A stretch of 64,000 nt of DNA from Hominimerdicola alba (GTDB taxonomy: Bacteria; Bacillota; Clostridia; Oscillospirales; Ruminococcaceae). The notes under the pieces are model-generated. The model was given only the letters and a program-made list of their open reading frames with translations. It was not told the origin of the DNA and did no database searches. Location: positions 186,001 to 250,000 of the forward strand of contig NZ_FOAT01000001.1 in the NCBI RefSeq assembly GCF_900109655.1, read 5' to 3'. Shown here piece by piece: positions 8,354 through 16,371 of the stretch; position 1 is the stretch's first letter; every line of letters starts with the position of its first letter. The translations under genes were made by a program, and so were the position numbers.

Positions 8354-8544
8354 GACTTCGGGGAATACATATCATGTCTGTTTATTTAAAATTTTAATAA
8401 TATTAAAGCGAATGTATCAACATATCCCACAATCTGGAAAACTGCGATGTAATACTGTTCTAAAATAATTATTCTAACTGCATACGAAGCAGATATCCGT
8501 CTAAAGTGACCGCATAGCATCGACCTATGAGAAAATTTCAAATA

Positions 8545-8586
8545 AAGTTTTACCCCTAAGCGTTCATCGTTAAACACTTCGGGGCA
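8545..8586 (-). terminator. Terminator after the DinB-like gene
   Basis: Minus-strand CCCCGAAGTG / CGCTTAGGGG with a 12-base loop, followed by a T-containing tail. Confidence 0.6.
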
Positions 8587-8596
8587 TCGAGTTCAG

Positions 8597-9253
8597 TTAT
8601 TTGTGTATCTTATTTGCGATTCTTAAACTTGCCTCTGTATGCATTATCCAGTGCCGCGAAAATGGCATTTGTATCAAACCGCGAATATCTTTTCCGCACC
8701 AATAATCTATCAGCCACACAGCTTTATCGTCATTGCTGACAACATTCAGGTTTTGCAGTACCTCTCTGCGCTCTGCAGATATTTTTTCTTTAAGTCTTTC
8801 AAAAGGCATTTCACGCAGTATTTTTTCTGTGCTGTCTTTGACTTCAAAAATGTATGCATATAATTCGTTTATATCCAGCTGCTTTGAAAACTCAGATATC
8901 TCATTTTTAACAAGTTCATTGCCTGTGGTGACCGTCGGTGAATTGATCCTCTCTTTATATTTTCCTAAAAAGAAAACTTGCTCATCACCATTTATCAAAG
9001 TGTGTGCAACTATATCTTCGATCCTAAAAATATGCCACAATGAATATGCAATGGTTTTGCTGTGATAACCATCTACATTAATGAAAGGGATAGCAGCAAA
9101 TTCATCAGCTGAAAGCTCATTTTTAAAAGATATAATGGTGTCCATCAGACTGCTGCGTAGTTCAAGCAATGTGTTTATACCATCGAAAAATGTTTCACTC
9201 TTTTTTATCTGCTTCTGCATAAGCTTATTCATTTCGGACCATTCTTTATTCAT
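8597..9253 (-). CDS. DinB-like four-helix protein
   Basis: A 218-residue all-helical protein. The segment SKTIAYSLWHIFRIEDIVAH resembles the metal-site helix of DinB/YfiT-type proteins, where the conserved His usually binds zinc or nickel; a second His lies in MPFSRHWIMHTEASLRI. The DinB/YfiT superfamily includes thiol transferases using bacillithiol or mycothiol, but no enzyme can be named here. The start ATG 9253 sits 8 bp after GGTG; a GTG at 9265 is a weaker alternative. It is a monocistronic gene between two hairpin terminators. Confidence 0.6.
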   Translation of the reverse strand: MNKEWSEMNKLMQKQIKKSETFFDGINTLLELRSSLMDTIISFKNELSADEFAAIPFINVDGYHSKTIAYSLWHIFRIEDIVAHTLINGDEQVFFLGKYKERINSPTVTTGNELVKNEISEFSKQLDINELYAYIFEVKDSTEKILREMPFERLKEKISAERREVLQNLNVVSNDDKAVWLIDYWCGKDIRGLIQMPFSRHWIMHTEASLRIANKIHK

Positions 9254-9320
9254 TTCGTTCACCACTTTCCCATTTTTGTTATTTAAGATTATATCATCCG
9301 GCTGTCAGATCGTCAATTAA

Positions 9321-9364
9321 AAAGCCACAGTACCTCTGAATAATTTCAGAAGTACTATGGCTTA
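9321..9364 (-). terminator. Terminator of the nrdD-nrdG operon
   Basis: Long inverted repeat AAGCCACAGTACCTCTGA / TCAGAAGTACTATGGCTT with a 6-base loop; the minus-strand reading ends in CTTTTTAATT. Confidence 0.85.
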
Positions 9365-9401
9365 AAACTTCTTGATCATTACAGCAATTTAAAAAGCAGA
9401 T

Positions 9402-9923
9402 TCAGAGCAGCTCGTCATCGACCTCAACTGCTTTTCCCTCTTTCAGAGAACGCTGAACGTCGATAAAACGCTGATTTGAGCTTCCGCGAAATTTCAATTC
9501 CAGGGAGCGTTTGTCTTCTTCATATCTTCCGTCAACAAGATAATCAAGAGTTTCAAGCAGAGCCTTGCAGTCGGGTTCGGTTTTGCCACGCTCGATGAGC
9601 TGTTCAAAGGTATAGCCCGTAAAGCTGATGATATTCAGCCTGCGTTCCTTGAAACCACGTATCTTCTTAGCCAGAGAAAGAAGAGCGCTGCACTGACAAA
9701 ATGGTTCTCCACCGCTGAATGTTACGCCGTCAAGCAAGGGATCTTTGATTATCATAGCAAAAATGCTGTCCGTGTCGTCGACCCTGCCGCCATTGAAATC
9801 ATGGGTCTGAGGGTTTTGACAGCCCTTGCAGTGATGTGGGCAGCCCTGAGTGAACACAGTGAACCTGAAACCGGGTCCGTCAACTATAGATTCCTCCGCC
9901 AGACCGGCTATCCTGATCTCCAT
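9402..9923 (-). CDS. nrdG: Anaerobic ribonucleotide reductase activating protein
   Basis: A 173-residue radical-SAM activase that installs the glycyl radical on NrdD. The CxxxCxxC iron-sulfur motif is CPHHCKGC (about residues 27-34), and the SAM-binding GGEP is present in TFSGGEPF. I start it at ATG 9921-9923 behind GGAGG (7-bp spacing), giving MEIRIAGLAEESIVDGPG, the usual N-terminus. It is 69 bp downstream of nrdD. The activase looks intact, which contrasts with the unusual C-terminus of its presumed partner. Confidence 0.93.
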   Translation of the reverse strand: MEIRIAGLAEESIVDGPGFRFTVFTQGCPHHCKGCQNPQTHDFNGGRVDDTDSIFAMIIKDPLLDGVTFSGGEPFCQCSALLSLAKKIRGFKERRLNIISFTGYTFEQLIERGKTEPDCKALLETLDYLVDGRYEEDKRSLELKFRGSSNQRFIDVQRSLKEGKAVEVDDELL

Positions 9924-9992
9924 AATAAACCTCCGATATGTGCGCAAAATTATCTCCTGTACAAAACAGATGGACAGGAGATAATGGTGTGG

Positions 9993-12287
9993 TTATTTTT
10001 TCTTGCTCTTGGCAGGCTTCTTTTCAGCCGTATCAGCAGGAACAGCATCGATCTTGATACGAGGTATCCTCTCGTGTGTGGACTTGCGGTGCTCAGCTTC
10101 CGATCTGCCGCATCTGGGGCAGCGGTCACCGATTATACCTGTGTATCCGCACTCGGGGTCTCTGTCTACAGGATGGTTGATAGAGCCGTAGCCTATGCCA
10201 ACCTCTTTCATGTATCTAACGATCTTCTCAAAGGCACTCAGGTTGCCCAGAGGATCGCCGTCAAGCTCAACATAGCTGATATGACCTGCATTAGTCAGCT
10301 CGTGATATGGAGCTTCGATAGCCAGCTTTTCAAAAGCGTTGATCTTGTAGTATACAGGCACATGGAACGAGTTTGTATAGTAATCTCTGTCCGTAACACC
10401 GGGAATGTCGCCGAACAGCTCCTTGTCCATCTTAACAAAACGTCCCGAAAGACCCTCAGCAGGTGTTGCCAGCAGAGAGTAATTCATGCCGGTAGCCGCA
10501 GTTTCCTTATCCATACGCTCACGCATATGCTTGATTATCTCAAGACCCAGCTTCCTTGATTCCTCAGATTCGCCGTGGTGCTTGCCTGTCAGAACTTTAA
10601 GACACTCAGCCAGACCGATGAAACCAACGGAAAGCGTTCCATGCTTAAGCACTTCTTCTACGCTGTCATTATAGGAGAGCTTTTCAGAATCCATCCAGAC
10701 ACCCTGTCCCATAAGGAAAGGATAGTTCTTGACTCTCTTGCTAGCCTGTATCCTGTATCTGTGCATCAGCTGATCGATACAAAGCTGGAGCTTTTCGTCA
10801 AGCAACTGATAGAAAAGGTCGATATTGTAATGAGCCTTGATACCAAGTCTCGGCAGGTTGATAGTTGTGAAACTGAGGTTTCCTCTGCCTGTAACGATCT
10901 CTCTTTCGGGGTCGTATGCGTTGCCGATAACTCGTGTACGGCAGCCCATGTAAGCGATCTCGGTGTTGGGGTCGCCCTCTTTGTAGTACTGAAGATTGAA
11001 AGGCGCATCAATAAATGAGAAGTTCGGGAAGAGTCTCTTAGCCGAAACTCTGCACGCCAGTTTGAACAGGTCGTAGTTCGGGTCTTCCGGATTGACGTTT
11101 ATACCCTCCTTGACCTTGAAAATGTGTATCGGGAATATAGGTGTCTCACCGTTTCCGAGACCTGCTTCCTCAGCCAGAAGGATATTCTTTATTACCATCC
11201 TGCCCTCGATAGAGGTATCGGTACCGTAGTTTATAGAGCTGAAAGGTGTCTGGGCACCCGCTCTCGAATTCATGGTATTTAGGTTGTGTATCAGCGCTTC
11301 CATAGCCTGATAGGTAGCTCTGTCTGTCTCCTTTACAGCACTCTTGAAAGCGAAGTTCTGTATCTTCTTGACCACCTTGGCATCAGCATAGGAAGACAGC
11401 AGCTGAGCTTCTTCTTCCATGTAGCCGTTGTCGTTTGCAAGTGTGGGAGTAAGTCCCCTCTTAGCCAGAAAATCAGCACATCTCTGAGCTATATCGGGAT
11501 TATCGGGAACATCAGCCAGCAAAGAAAGACCTCTGCGGATATTGTCTCTGTAACGGTGGCGGAAGGTCTTCTTTACACCCTCAGCCATGTCATAATCAAA
11601 CTTAGGGATAGACTGACCGCCGTGCTGGTCGTTCTGGTTGGACTGTATAGCAATGCAGGCAAGAGCGGCATAGCTGGTTATATCATTAGGTGTCCTCAGG
11701 TATCCGTGACCTGTGGAGAAACCGCCTGTGAAAAGCTTTGTGAGGTCTATCTGTGTACAGGTAGTTGTGAGAGTGTAGAAGTCCATATCATGGATGTGGA
11801 TATCGCCGTTCTCGTGAGCCTCTGCGTGCTCCTCTTCAAGAACATACATCTCATAGAATTCCTTAGCACCAACAGATCCGTATTTCAGCATGGTACCCAT
11901 TGCGGTATCGCCGTCGATATTGGCGTTCTCGCGCTTCAGGTCGCTGTCCTCAGCAGATTTGAAAGTTAGGTCTTCATACACCTTCATAAGACGGGTATCC
12001 ATCTCACGAGCCTTAGTTCTCTCGGAACGATAAAGTATATAGGATTTTGCAGTAGCCGCATGACCCTCTTCGATAAGCACCTTTTCAACACAGTCCTGAA
12101 TTTCTTCAACGGTAGGTGTCGAGATATTATTTGCCATCAGCATATCTACTACCCTACCAGAAAGTTCAAGCGCGGTCTCATAGTCGCTTCCGCCGACAGA
12201 CTGAGCTGCCTTGTAGATAGCCTGCGCTATCTTTTCAATGTTGAAAGTAACGGTACGGCCGTCCCTCTTCTTTATTTTTACGATCAT
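9993..12287 (-). CDS. nrdD: Anaerobic (class III) ribonucleoside-triphosphate reductase with atypical C-terminus
   Basis: A 764-residue protein that reduces ribonucleotides to deoxyribonucleotides without oxygen. The N-terminal ATP-cone is at about residues 1-90 (VKIKKRDGRTVTFNIEKIAQ). The core shows NDQHGGQSIPKFDYDMA and TPFSSINYGTD, and near the end INHPVDRDPECGYTGIIGD is followed by CPRCG. Known relatives then continue into an arginine-rich segment and the glycyl-radical motif GYL. Here the frame reads HERIPRIKIDAVPADTAEKK and ends in a Lys-rich tail with no GYL, and one cysteine of the expected zinc site is Asp. The start is ATG 12287 behind GGAGG. Confidence 0.9.
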   Translation of the reverse strand: MIVKIKKRDGRTVTFNIEKIAQAIYKAAQSVGGSDYETALELSGRVVDMLMANNISTPTVEEIQDCVEKVLIEEGHAATAKSYILYRSERTKAREMDTRLMKVYEDLTFKSAEDSDLKRENANIDGDTAMGTMLKYGSVGAKEFYEMYVLEEEHAEAHENGDIHIHDMDFYTLTTTCTQIDLTKLFTGGFSTGHGYLRTPNDITSYAALACIAIQSNQNDQHGGQSIPKFDYDMAEGVKKTFRHRYRDNIRRGLSLLADVPDNPDIAQRCADFLAKRGLTPTLANDNGYMEEEAQLLSSYADAKVVKKIQNFAFKSAVKETDRATYQAMEALIHNLNTMNSRAGAQTPFSSINYGTDTSIEGRMVIKNILLAEEAGLGNGETPIFPIHIFKVKEGINVNPEDPNYDLFKLACRVSAKRLFPNFSFIDAPFNLQYYKEGDPNTEIAYMGCRTRVIGNAYDPEREIVTGRGNLSFTTINLPRLGIKAHYNIDLFYQLLDEKLQLCIDQLMHRYRIQASKRVKNYPFLMGQGVWMDSEKLSYNDSVEEVLKHGTLSVGFIGLAECLKVLTGKHHGESEESRKLGLEIIKHMRERMDKETAATGMNYSLLATPAEGLSGRFVKMDKELFGDIPGVTDRDYYTNSFHVPVYYKINAFEKLAIEAPYHELTNAGHISYVELDGDPLGNLSAFEKIVRYMKEVGIGYGSINHPVDRDPECGYTGIIGDRCPRCGRSEAEHRKSTHERIPRIKIDAVPADTAEKKPAKSKKK

Positions 12288-12335
12288 GGTACTTCCTCCA
12301 TACTTTATTTTAATAAAGTGTCGAACAACATTCGA

Positions 12336-12400
12336 CCACCATATCTAGTATTCAAAATGCGTTCGTATTCTAGTATATAGTAATATCATTCCAAAGTCAA
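12336..12400 (-). promoter_or_regulatory. nrdD promoter with two NrdR-type boxes
   Basis: Minus-strand promoter TTGACT (12395-12400), 17-bp spacer and TATACT (12372-12377). Box 1, CCACCATATCTAGTAT (12336-12351), matches the NrdR consensus ACACTATATCTAGTGT at 13 of 16 positions by eye. Box 2, TTCTAGTATATAGTAA (12368-12383), is weaker and covers the -10. The box starts are 32 bp apart, the usual spacing for NrdR, the ATP/dATP-sensing repressor of ribonucleotide reductase genes. Confidence 0.75.
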
Positions 12401-12732
12401 GGCGGGGACCTGCCAAAAAGTACGCTCTAGATTTGTATACCTTGCACAACCAGCCAATTGGTTTCTTGTGCAAAACAATTACATTTTGGAAAATCGAAAC
12501 AAGACAAATATCTCCTGCCTACCTGTCAGAACATACATCACCCAGATATGACAAGCACATTTACTTGCCATATATAACAGATTTTTGCGGCATTTTGTAA
12601 AGTAAAACACTTTACTCCGGGAATGTCATTTTATATCAGGTATACAACTTTGCTTCAAAAGGTTACAATCTGTAACTTTTTGACTCCGACAAGCGCAATG
12701 ACTTGTCAGATGAATAATACACTTTAATTCAT
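12401..12732. other. Gene-free stretch with several strong inverted repeats
   Basis: No credible gene is visible. Inverted repeats: TTGCACAACCA / TGGTT-TC-TTGTGCAA (12442-12473), AAAAGGTTACA / TGTAACTTTTT (about 12656-12680) and GACAAG / CTTGTC (about 12689-12708). A minus-strand promoter-like TTGAAG-N17-TATAAA lies near 12630-12660. It could be an untranslated RNA upstream of nrdD or a set of operators. Confidence 0.4.
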
Positions 12733-12766
12733 AAAAAAGCACCTTTACTGTGACAGCAAAGGTGCA
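12733..12766 (-). terminator. Terminator after the small membrane protein gene
   Basis: Minus-strand GCACCTTT / AAAGGTGC with an 11-base loop, then TTTTTT. Confidence 0.9.
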
Positions 12767-12791
12767 TATCAGAAATCAAATCAAGGAATAT

Positions 12792-12962
12792 TTACTTTTC
12801 GCTGCTGTAATCATGAGTTACCACAGGCGCACCGTATTCCTTTTCAAGCACTTCTTCAAGACTTGTGTTTACCATATAAGCTCCAAAAGATATGAGCATG
12901 GCGAGCAGTCCTATAAGCAGCGCGATATCCAGTCTAAAACGCTTCTTCTTTTTCTCCTTCAT
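12792..12962 (-). CDS. Small single-pass membrane protein, function unknown
   Basis: A 56-residue protein starting at ATG 12960-12962 behind a purine-rich ribosome site (GGGGGAGAGG). It has a strongly basic N-terminus (MKEKKKKRFR), one transmembrane helix at about residues 11-32 (LDIALLIGLLAMLISFGAYMV), then a 24-residue acidic and polar tail. By the positive-inside rule the N-terminus is cytoplasmic and the tail extracytoplasmic. It is monocistronic with its own promoter and terminator, divergent from asnB. No family recognised. Confidence 0.65.
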   Translation of the reverse strand: MKEKKKKRFRLDIALLIGLLAMLISFGAYMVNTSLEEVLEKEYGAPVVTHDYSSEK

Positions 12963-13007
12963 GCCCCTCTCCCCCTTTAAAACTTTAATGGCAGTTACTA
13001 TACTATT

Positions 13008-13036
13008 ATTATACACTATCTTTTTTCATTTTGCAA
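13008..13036 (-). promoter_or_regulatory. Promoter of the 56-residue membrane protein gene
   Basis: Minus-strand TTGCAA (13031-13036), 17-bp spacer ending in GTG, TATAAT (13008-13013). Confidence 0.7.
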
Positions 13037-13138
13037 GGGGTTAACGCAATTTATTCAAAAAGGCACTAAAAATCAGATATTGCTTGCTATTTAAACAATT
13101 TTATGCATATGACTTTGTTTATTTTTACAAAATACCTA

Positions 13139-13167
13139 TTGCAAATACATTCAAGGCGGTGTATAAT
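13139..13167 (+). promoter_or_regulatory. Promoter of asnB
   Basis: TTGCAA (13139-13144), 17-bp spacer ending in GTG, TATAAT (13162-13167). Confidence 0.75.
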
Positions 13168-13249
13168 ATAAGTTGTATTTGCAGCGGAAATACTTTTCCG
13201 CTTTATGATTTATGATCATTCAGATTTATTCTGGGAAACGAGGGTATTT

Positions 13250-15085
13250 ATGTGTGGTATCGTAGGATTCACGAACAGAATTGACAACGCGTCCGATGTT
13301 CTCGGCAGAATGATGGACAGGATAAAACACCGCGGTCCTGATTCCGATGGAAAGTATATCGACGACGGTGTTGCCATGGGATTCCGCAGACTTTCTATCA
13401 TCGACCTCAGTGATGTGGGCAGTCAGCCTATATTCAACGAGGATAAGTCACTTGTGCTGACTTTCAACGGTGAGATATATAATTTCAAAGAACTCAGAGA
13501 TGAACTTATTGCAGCAGGTCACAGCTTCTATACCAAGACCGACTCCGAGGTGCTTATCCACGGTTACGAGGAATGGGGCGAAAAGCTTCTGGACAGACTG
13601 CGCGGTATGTTCGCTTTCGTTATATACAATAAAAATACAGGTGAGCTTTTCGGTGCGAGGGATTTCTTCGGAATAAAGCCTTTCTACTATGCACAGATGA
13701 ACGGCACTTTCATGTGGGGCAGCGAGATAAAGAGCTTCCTCGACCATCCCGATTTCACTAAAGAGCTTAACACCGACGTTCTTGAGACTTACCTGACCTT
13801 CCAGTACTCCCCTACCGAGGATACTTTCTTCAAAAACGTCAAAAAGCTGCTTCCCGCTCATTGCTTCACCTATAAAGACGGCAAGCTGAATATCCGCCGT
13901 TACTGGGAGGTCAAGTTCAATGCAGATAACGGTCCCGACCTTGAAAACTGGGTGGAGAAGATATCAGATACTTTCAAAAACTCTGTTGATGCACATAAAT
14001 TCGCTGATGTTGAGGTAGGCTCATTCCTTTCCAGCGGTGTGGATTCAAGCTATGTTGCCGCAGTTGCTGACGTTGACAAGACCTTTACTGTAGGTTTCGG
14101 CGAGGACGAAAAGTACAACGAGATAGGCTATGCCAAGGAATTTTCAAAGTACATCGGCAAGGAGAATTTCTCAAAGGTAATCACTCCCGAAGAATATTGG
14201 GATAATCTCAAAAAGATACAGTATCATATGGACGAACCTCTTGCTGATCCTGCGGCTATCGCTCTTTTCTTTGTATGTCAGCTTGCATCACAGCAGGTAA
14301 AGGCAGTGCTTTCGGGCGAAGGAGCCGATGAGATATTCGGCGGATACAACATCTACCATAACCCGGCAGATATGGCTGCATATTTCAAGATTCCCAAGCC
14401 CCTGCGAAAAGGCGTGGGCGCTATAGCCGAAAAACTGCCCCATAAGCATGGCGTTAACTATCTGATAAGAGGTTCAAAAGACTTGGACGAACGATTCATC
14501 GGAAATGCTTATATCTTCTCCGAAAAAGAACGTAAAAAGATACTGAAGATAAAAACAAATGCCTCGGATGCTATGGCTGTCACAAAACCATACTACGATA
14601 AAGTCCGCGATCAGGATCAGGTAACACAGATGCAGTACCTCGACCTCCATCTCTGGATGGCTGGCGACATTCTGCTGAAAGCCGATAAAATGTCAATGGC
14701 TCATTCTCTTGAACTCCGCGTACCTTTCCTCGACAGAAAGGTCATGGAACTCGCCGAGAAGATACCTGCAAAATACCGCGTTACCAAGGAGAATACCAAG
14801 TACGCCATGAGAATAGCAGCCCTCAAAGCCTGCCCCCCTCAGACAGCTAACAAGAAAAAGCTTGGCTTCCCCGTTCCTACAAGAGTATGGCTCAGAGAAG
14901 ACAAATACTACGGCGTCGTAAAGGATTGCTTTACCTCTCCTGCCGCAGAAAAGTTCTTCAATACATCCGAGCTTGTATCACTGCTGGATGACCACCGTGC
15001 TATGAAGTATGACTATTCCAGAAAAATCTGGACAGTATTTACATTCCTTATCTGGTACGATGTTTACTTCGGCGCAGAAGTATAA
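13250..15085 (+). CDS. asnB: Asparagine synthase (glutamine-hydrolysing)
   Basis: A 611-residue two-domain enzyme that makes asparagine from aspartate, ATP and glutamine nitrogen. The start at ATG 13250 gives MCGIVGF, so after removal of Met the N-terminal Cys is the class II glutaminase nucleophile. Glutaminase motifs RRLSIIDLS and FNGEIYNF follow. The synthetase half has the pyrophosphate-binding SSGVDSSY and LSGEGADEIFGGY. A longer reading from 13205 would bury Cys1 and is rejected. Monocistronic, with its own promoter and a strong terminator. Confidence 0.95.
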   Translation: MCGIVGFTNRIDNASDVLGRMMDRIKHRGPDSDGKYIDDGVAMGFRRLSIIDLSDVGSQPIFNEDKSLVLTFNGEIYNFKELRDELIAAGHSFYTKTDSEVLIHGYEEWGEKLLDRLRGMFAFVIYNKNTGELFGARDFFGIKPFYYAQMNGTFMWGSEIKSFLDHPDFTKELNTDVLETYLTFQYSPTEDTFFKNVKKLLPAHCFTYKDGKLNIRRYWEVKFNADNGPDLENWVEKISDTFKNSVDAHKFADVEVGSFLSSGVDSSYVAAVADVDKTFTVGFGEDEKYNEIGYAKEFSKYIGKENFSKVITPEEYWDNLKKIQYHMDEPLADPAAIALFFVCQLASQQVKAVLSGEGADEIFGGYNIYHNPADMAAYFKIPKPLRKGVGAIAEKLPHKHGVNYLIRGSKDLDERFIGNAYIFSEKERKKILKIKTNASDAMAVTKPYYDKVRDQDQVTQMQYLDLHLWMAGDILLKADKMSMAHSLELRVPFLDRKVMELAEKIPAKYRVTKENTKYAMRIAALKACPPQTANKKKLGFPVPTRVWLREDKYYGVVKDCFTSPAAEKFFNTSELVSLLDDHRAMKYDYSRKIWTVFTFLIWYDVYFGAEV

Positions 15086-15095
15086 AACAGAAATA

Positions 15096-15135
15096 AAAAT
15101 GCCACAGTTCATTGTAAGGACTGTGGCATTTTTTG
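15096..15135 (+). terminator. Terminator of asnB
   Basis: AAATGCCACAGT / ACTGTGGCATTT with an 11-base loop and a run of T. Confidence 0.92.
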
Positions 15136-15136
15136 A

Positions 15137-15531
15137 TAACATAGCAAAATTATTGAAAACTGCCAAAGAAGAGAGCTTTGGCTCAAGCCTTTCGCGAAAG
15201 GCTTGCGAGGATGTTTGCACAATCAGCAAAGCTGACTGTTGGCAGAGCCCTCAATCACCAAGGCTCAAAACAAAAATGCACAGCAAACTTTAAAAGCACA
15301 GCGAACTTCCCGACCAAATAGGCGCGGCAAAAATATTTTAGAGCGTGGACAATACAAACGTCCACGCTCTTTCTGTATGCGTAAATTATTGCCGCGCCCG
15401 CTGTCAAACAGCGAAGCCACAGCCGACGCAGTCGCTGTTATCCGACAGCTTGACCCGAGGAACGAGGGGCGAAAGCTCGCAAACTATCGACCACCGTAAA
15501 TTCACGACTATCCCAACAAATCAAGCAAAAT
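15137..15531. other. Structured gene-free element rich in palindromes
   Basis: Contains a perfect 20-bp palindrome (AAGCCTTTCGCGAAAGGCTT, 15185-15204), an 11-bp hairpin AGAGCGTGGAC / GTCCACGCTCT (15340-15370), and outer arms GGCGCGGCAA (15321-15330) / TTGCCGCGCC (15389-15398) that enclose that hairpin. The inner hairpin is T-rich beyond its base on the minus strand and could terminate comF. Short open frames are present but have no ribosome sites. Confidence 0.5.
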
Positions 15532-16236
15532 TCAAGGCACAATATTATCTCCGTCACCGCGTTCTTTATAAACCGCCGAAACAGCCGCACTGCAGGCATA
15601 AACTTTCTTAGCACCCATGGACTTCAACTGTGACGCGCAAGCCCTTATAGTAGAACCTGTCGTGATAACATCATCACATATGAGTATGGTCTTACCAGAA
15701 ATATCGGAATGTTTCGATAAGGTAGTATAAACCTCCTCGGCATGAGACTGACGTTCATCACGCTCCAGCTTGTGCTGCTCGGTGCTGTCCTTTTTCCTGC
15801 CAAGCAAGTGAAAATTAAAAGGCTTGCCAAGCTTGTCCGCCACAAAACGCGCCAACAGCTCCGCCTGATCTCTGCCCCTGACTATCTTCTTTGAAAAATG
15901 CATGGGCACAGCTGTTACAATATCAATGCTGTCAGCGATTTTCCTCACCTTAAGCCTATCAGCTATCATACCCGCACTGATCTCCGCAAAATTGAACACA
16001 GCATCACCGTGTTTCAGCTTGTAGATAAGCCCGATGATATCGTTCTCATAGTAAAACACTCCCACCGCGCCGTCAGTATTTTCAATGCGGATAAGCCCAT
16101 CAAAAGTCTCGGGCATATCCCCGGCGCATTTTTCGCATAAAAGCCCGTCCCAACGTATCACCTTTCCGCAGAACGCACAGGTGTTGGGAAAAACGATATC
16201 CGCCAAATATTTGTATACAGGTTTCGCAGCAAGCAT
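15532..16236 (-). CDS. comF: ComF family phosphoribosyltransferase-like protein
   Basis: A 234-residue protein of the ComF/GntX family. The N-terminal zinc finger has CAFCGK...LCEKC (about residues 19-39). The C-terminal phosphoribosyltransferase fold carries the PRPP loop ILICDDVITTGSTIRAC. In naturally competent bacteria ComF acts with a helicase in inward DNA transport; elsewhere its role is unclear. The window also holds comEC, so parts of a DNA-uptake machine are present, although I see no pseudopilus genes. The start ATG 16236 has GAGGTGA upstream. Confidence 0.88.
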   Translation of the reverse strand: MLAAKPVYKYLADIVFPNTCAFCGKVIRWDGLLCEKCAGDMPETFDGLIRIENTDGAVGVFYYENDIIGLIYKLKHGDAVFNFAEISAGMIADRLKVRKIADSIDIVTAVPMHFSKKIVRGRDQAELLARFVADKLGKPFNFHLLGRKKDSTEQHKLERDERQSHAEEVYTTLSKHSDISGKTILICDDVITTGSTIRACASQLKSMGAKKVYACSAAVSAVYKERGDGDNIVP

Positions 16237-16250
16237 AACATCACCTCAGC

Positions 16251-16280
16251 AAAAAGCTCCGCCTTTTCGGACGGAGCTTT
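16251..16280 (-). terminator. Terminator after the 16372-17718 gene
   Basis: AAAGCTCCG / CGGAGCTTT with a short loop; the minus-strand reading ends in CTTTTTG. Confidence 0.75.
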
Positions 16281-16371
16281 GATGATACAACATATTTTCA
16301 ATATCCTGCATTCGCATAGTCTGGTATGCGCTCGCTGAATATTCAATGCCGTTCAATAAGAACACTTTATA

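Noticed and set aside
8386-8577. 63-codon minus-strand frame
   Set aside because: Its start falls inside the terminator hairpin of the DinB-like gene and has no ribosome site.
10000-10100. Simple frameshift as cause of the missing NrdD glycyl motif
   Set aside because: RGYLV does appear in another frame, but the following residues do not match the family tail, so one indel does not restore a normal C-terminus.
9801-10559. Plus-strand open frame across nrdG and nrdD
   Set aside because: Antisense shadow of two well-supported genes.
11286-11969. Long plus-strand open frame of 227 codons
   Set aside because: Lies wholly inside nrdD on the opposite strand; no ribosome site and no protein-like motifs.
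13205-13249. Earlier in-frame start for asnB at 13205
   Set aside because: It would place 15 residues before the catalytic N-terminal Cys, which must be exposed after Met removal.
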